A stretch of 7,124 nt of DNA from Vulcanimicrobiota bacterium (GTDB lineage Bacteria; Vulcanimicrobiota; Vulcanimicrobiia; Vulcanimicrobiales; Vulcanimicrobiaceae). Of this stretch, positions 6,040 to 7,124 are shown one piece after another. Both the position numbers and the translations under genes were made by a program. Position 1 is the first letter of the stretch. Each line of letters opens with the position of its first letter. The notes under the pieces are model-generated. The model made no database searches. It saw only the letters and a program-made list of their open reading frames with translations, and had not been told where the DNA came from. The DNA lies in NCBI GenBank assembly GCA_014304965.1, contig JACRTZ010000091.1, positions 1-7,124 on the forward strand. Reading direction: 5' to 3'.

Positions 6040-6459
6040 GTGTTTACCAGTTTTAGTCCGGCCGCCAAACACGTTCTGCGACTTGCCGAGCAAGAGTGTC
6101 GCAACTTCAACCACTTCTACCTCGGCGCGGATCACCTGCTGCTTGCATTGTGCGAAGAGCGCGATGCCGCGGTCATGGACTATTTCGTGGAGCGCCGCAT
6201 CGCGCTCGAACCGACGATCGCCGCCCTGCGGCAAGCGCTCGGCACCGGAGAGGATCGCGCCTGGGACGGGATTTTGGGCACGCCGCGCGTGCGCACGATC
6301 GTCGGGTTAGCCGAAGCATTCGCCGGCCCGGGTGCGCTGGTGGAGCCCGTTCACCTGCTTGACGCACTCGTGCGCGAAGCGAGCAGCACCGCCGCCGAGA
6401 TTTTGCGCGTCGCCGCGTCGCAACTTGCCGCGGATCCGCCGCGCCAAGCGGCGGGTTAG
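6040..6459 (+). CDS. Stand-alone Clp N-terminal domain protein
   Basis: A 139-residue protein made of the double Clp N-terminal repeat and nothing else. Repeat one (about 3-50) shows FSPAAKHVLRLAEQE (5-19) and YLGADHLLLAL (27-37); repeat two (about 81-127) shows TPRVRTIVGLAEAF (81-94) and VEPVHLLDALV (101-111). In ClpA, ClpB and ClpC this domain precedes the AAA+ ATPase modules and docks substrates or adaptors. Here no Walker A or B motif follows: the gene stops with TAG at 6457-6459 and the next gene is unrelated, so this looks like a true short protein, not a truncated clpC. GTG 6040 is the only start codon after the in-frame stop at 5986-5988, and its upstream AAGG is rather far away (14 bases). 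A role as adaptor, competitor or regulator of a Clp unfoldase is inference. Confidence 0.85.
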   Translation: MFTSFSPAAKHVLRLAEQECRNFNHFYLGADHLLLALCEERDAAVMDYFVERRIALEPTIAALRQALGTGEDRAWDGILGTPRVRTIVGLAEAFAGPGALVEPVHLLDALVREASSTAAEILRVAASQLAADPPRQAAG

Positions 6460-6473
6460 GCCGGCTCGCGATT

Positions 6474-7091
6474 TTGGAAGCGCTCACCAACTTTTTCAGC
6501 CACATCGCCGAAGCGTTCGGCTTTCCGGGCCTCTTCCTCGTCATGATGGTTGGAAATGTCGGCATCCCGGTCGGGACGGAATTCGTGCTGCTGCTCGCAG
6601 GCGGCGTTGCGCAATCCGTGTACCACTCGGCCTGGTGGTCGGTCGCGATCGTGGCTACGGTCGCCGAGGTCGTGGGCGGTCTGATCCTCTACACCGCCGG
6701 TTATTACGGCGGGCGCCCCTTCGTCGCGCGCTGGGGCAAGTACGTGAAGCTGAGCGAGAAGAAGCTCGACCGCTTTCACGAATTCTACGAGCGCTACGGC
6801 AACATCGTCGTGTTCGTTTGCCGCTTTTTGCCGATCGTTCGCGGCGTGTCGGCGCTGCCGGCCGGCGTTTCGCGCATGCAGAAGCGCTACTTCATCCTGT
6901 ACACGCTGCTCGGCTCGGCGTGTTTCTGCTTCGGCCTGACCTACCTCGGCTCGGTTTTCGGAAGCCATCTCGACCAAATCGGTGCGCAAGTGCATCGCTG
7001 GCTGTACGCGCTGGTTGCGCTCATGGCGATCGCGGCGATGGCGTATGTCGGCTATCGCTATGCATCGCGGCGCTCCAAAGGAGCAGGCTAG
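6474..7091 (+). CDS. DedA/VTT family membrane protein
   Basis: A 205-residue DedA-family inner-membrane protein of usual length. Hallmarks: GIPVGTEFVLLLAGG (30-44) with the conserved acidic Glu36; GYYGGRPFVARWGKY (77-91); RFLPIVRGVSALPAG (117-131), the family R-x-x-P-x-x-R...A-G motif with Arg117, Arg123 and Gly131; and C-terminal hydrophobic helices (about 141-163 and 176-194). DedA proteins support envelope integrity and proton-motive-force-dependent processes, and several (UptA and relatives) recycle undecaprenyl phosphate across the membrane; which of these applies here is not readable. The start is TTG 6474, giving a normal N-terminus before FGFPGLFLVM. No good ribosome binding site is visible, and the next in-frame Met is too far inside. 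It lies 14 bases after the Clp N-domain gene, so the two are probably co-transcribed. Confidence 0.94.
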   Translation: MEALTNFFSHIAEAFGFPGLFLVMMVGNVGIPVGTEFVLLLAGGVAQSVYHSAWWSVAIVATVAEVVGGLILYTAGYYGGRPFVARWGKYVKLSEKKLDRFHEFYERYGNIVVFVCRFLPIVRGVSALPAGVSRMQKRYFILYTLLGSACFCFGLTYLGSVFGSHLDQIGAQVHRWLYALVALMAIAAMAYVGYRYASRRSKGAG

Positions 7092-7124
7092 CGCCTTGTC
7101 TCGAAGTAGCCTCGATGCGTAGGC

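Noticed and set aside
6014..6042. CCACGAA repeated at 6014-6020 and 6031-6037, and the dyad CACGA-A-TCGTG over the GTG start of the Clp N-domain gene
   Set aside because: Too short to separate from chance, and no hairpin stable enough to suggest translational control.

Overview
The window is GC-rich, densely packed bacterial chromosome with ordinary bacterial gene starts and intact genes. A meso-diaminopimelate pathway enzyme (DapF) together with a probable secreted or outer-membrane beta-barrel protein points to a diderm bacterium. The mix of genes (a 'clostridial/actinobacterial' type of uncharacterised radical SAM protein, a tandem pair of single-domain TrkA proteins, a stand-alone Clp N-domain protein) would fit a deep-branching, poorly cultured lineage such as Candidatus Eremiobacterota. 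That placement is inference from gene style only and is weak.

Layout. (1) Bases 2-3479, plus strand: a tight four-gene run. It holds the 3' part of dapF, a radical SAM protein of unknown function (4-base ATGA overlap with dapF), a small exported beta-barrel-like protein (11-base gap), and a five-to-six-span membrane protein whose GTG start directly abuts the previous stop. (2) Bases 3488-4460: a divergent pair, doxX on the minus strand and an HxlR-family regulator on the plus strand. They share a 97-base intergenic region that holds a good doxX promoter bracketed by inverted-repeat blocks, a compact redox/electrophile-response type module. (3) Bases 4457-5816, minus strand: two consecutive single-RCK TrkA-type proteins, four bases apart; the downstream one overlaps the hxlR stop codon tail-to-tail. 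(4) Bases 5911-5985, plus strand: tRNA-Pro(CGG). (5) Bases 6040-7091, plus strand: a stand-alone Clp N-domain protein and a DedA-family membrane protein 14 bases downstream.

How they work together. DapF supplies meso-DAP for lysine and peptidoglycan. The radical SAM gene is translationally coupled to it but its substrate is unknown. DoxX/HxlR resembles the CatD/CatR-YodB logic of Bacillus subtilis, in which an HxlR repressor controls a DoxX-family membrane protein. The TrkA pair would gate a K+ channel or transporter not in this window. DedA proteins are linked to undecaprenyl-phosphate recycling, so both ends of the window touch envelope biogenesis. There is no mobile element, CRISPR array, phage gene or recognisable defence system. 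No stretch over 300 bases lacks a gene. I do not see a clearly new multi-gene system; the best leads are the uncharacterised radical SAM protein, the channel-like membrane protein without a selectivity filter, the doxX-hxlR operator, and the stand-alone Clp N-domain protein.
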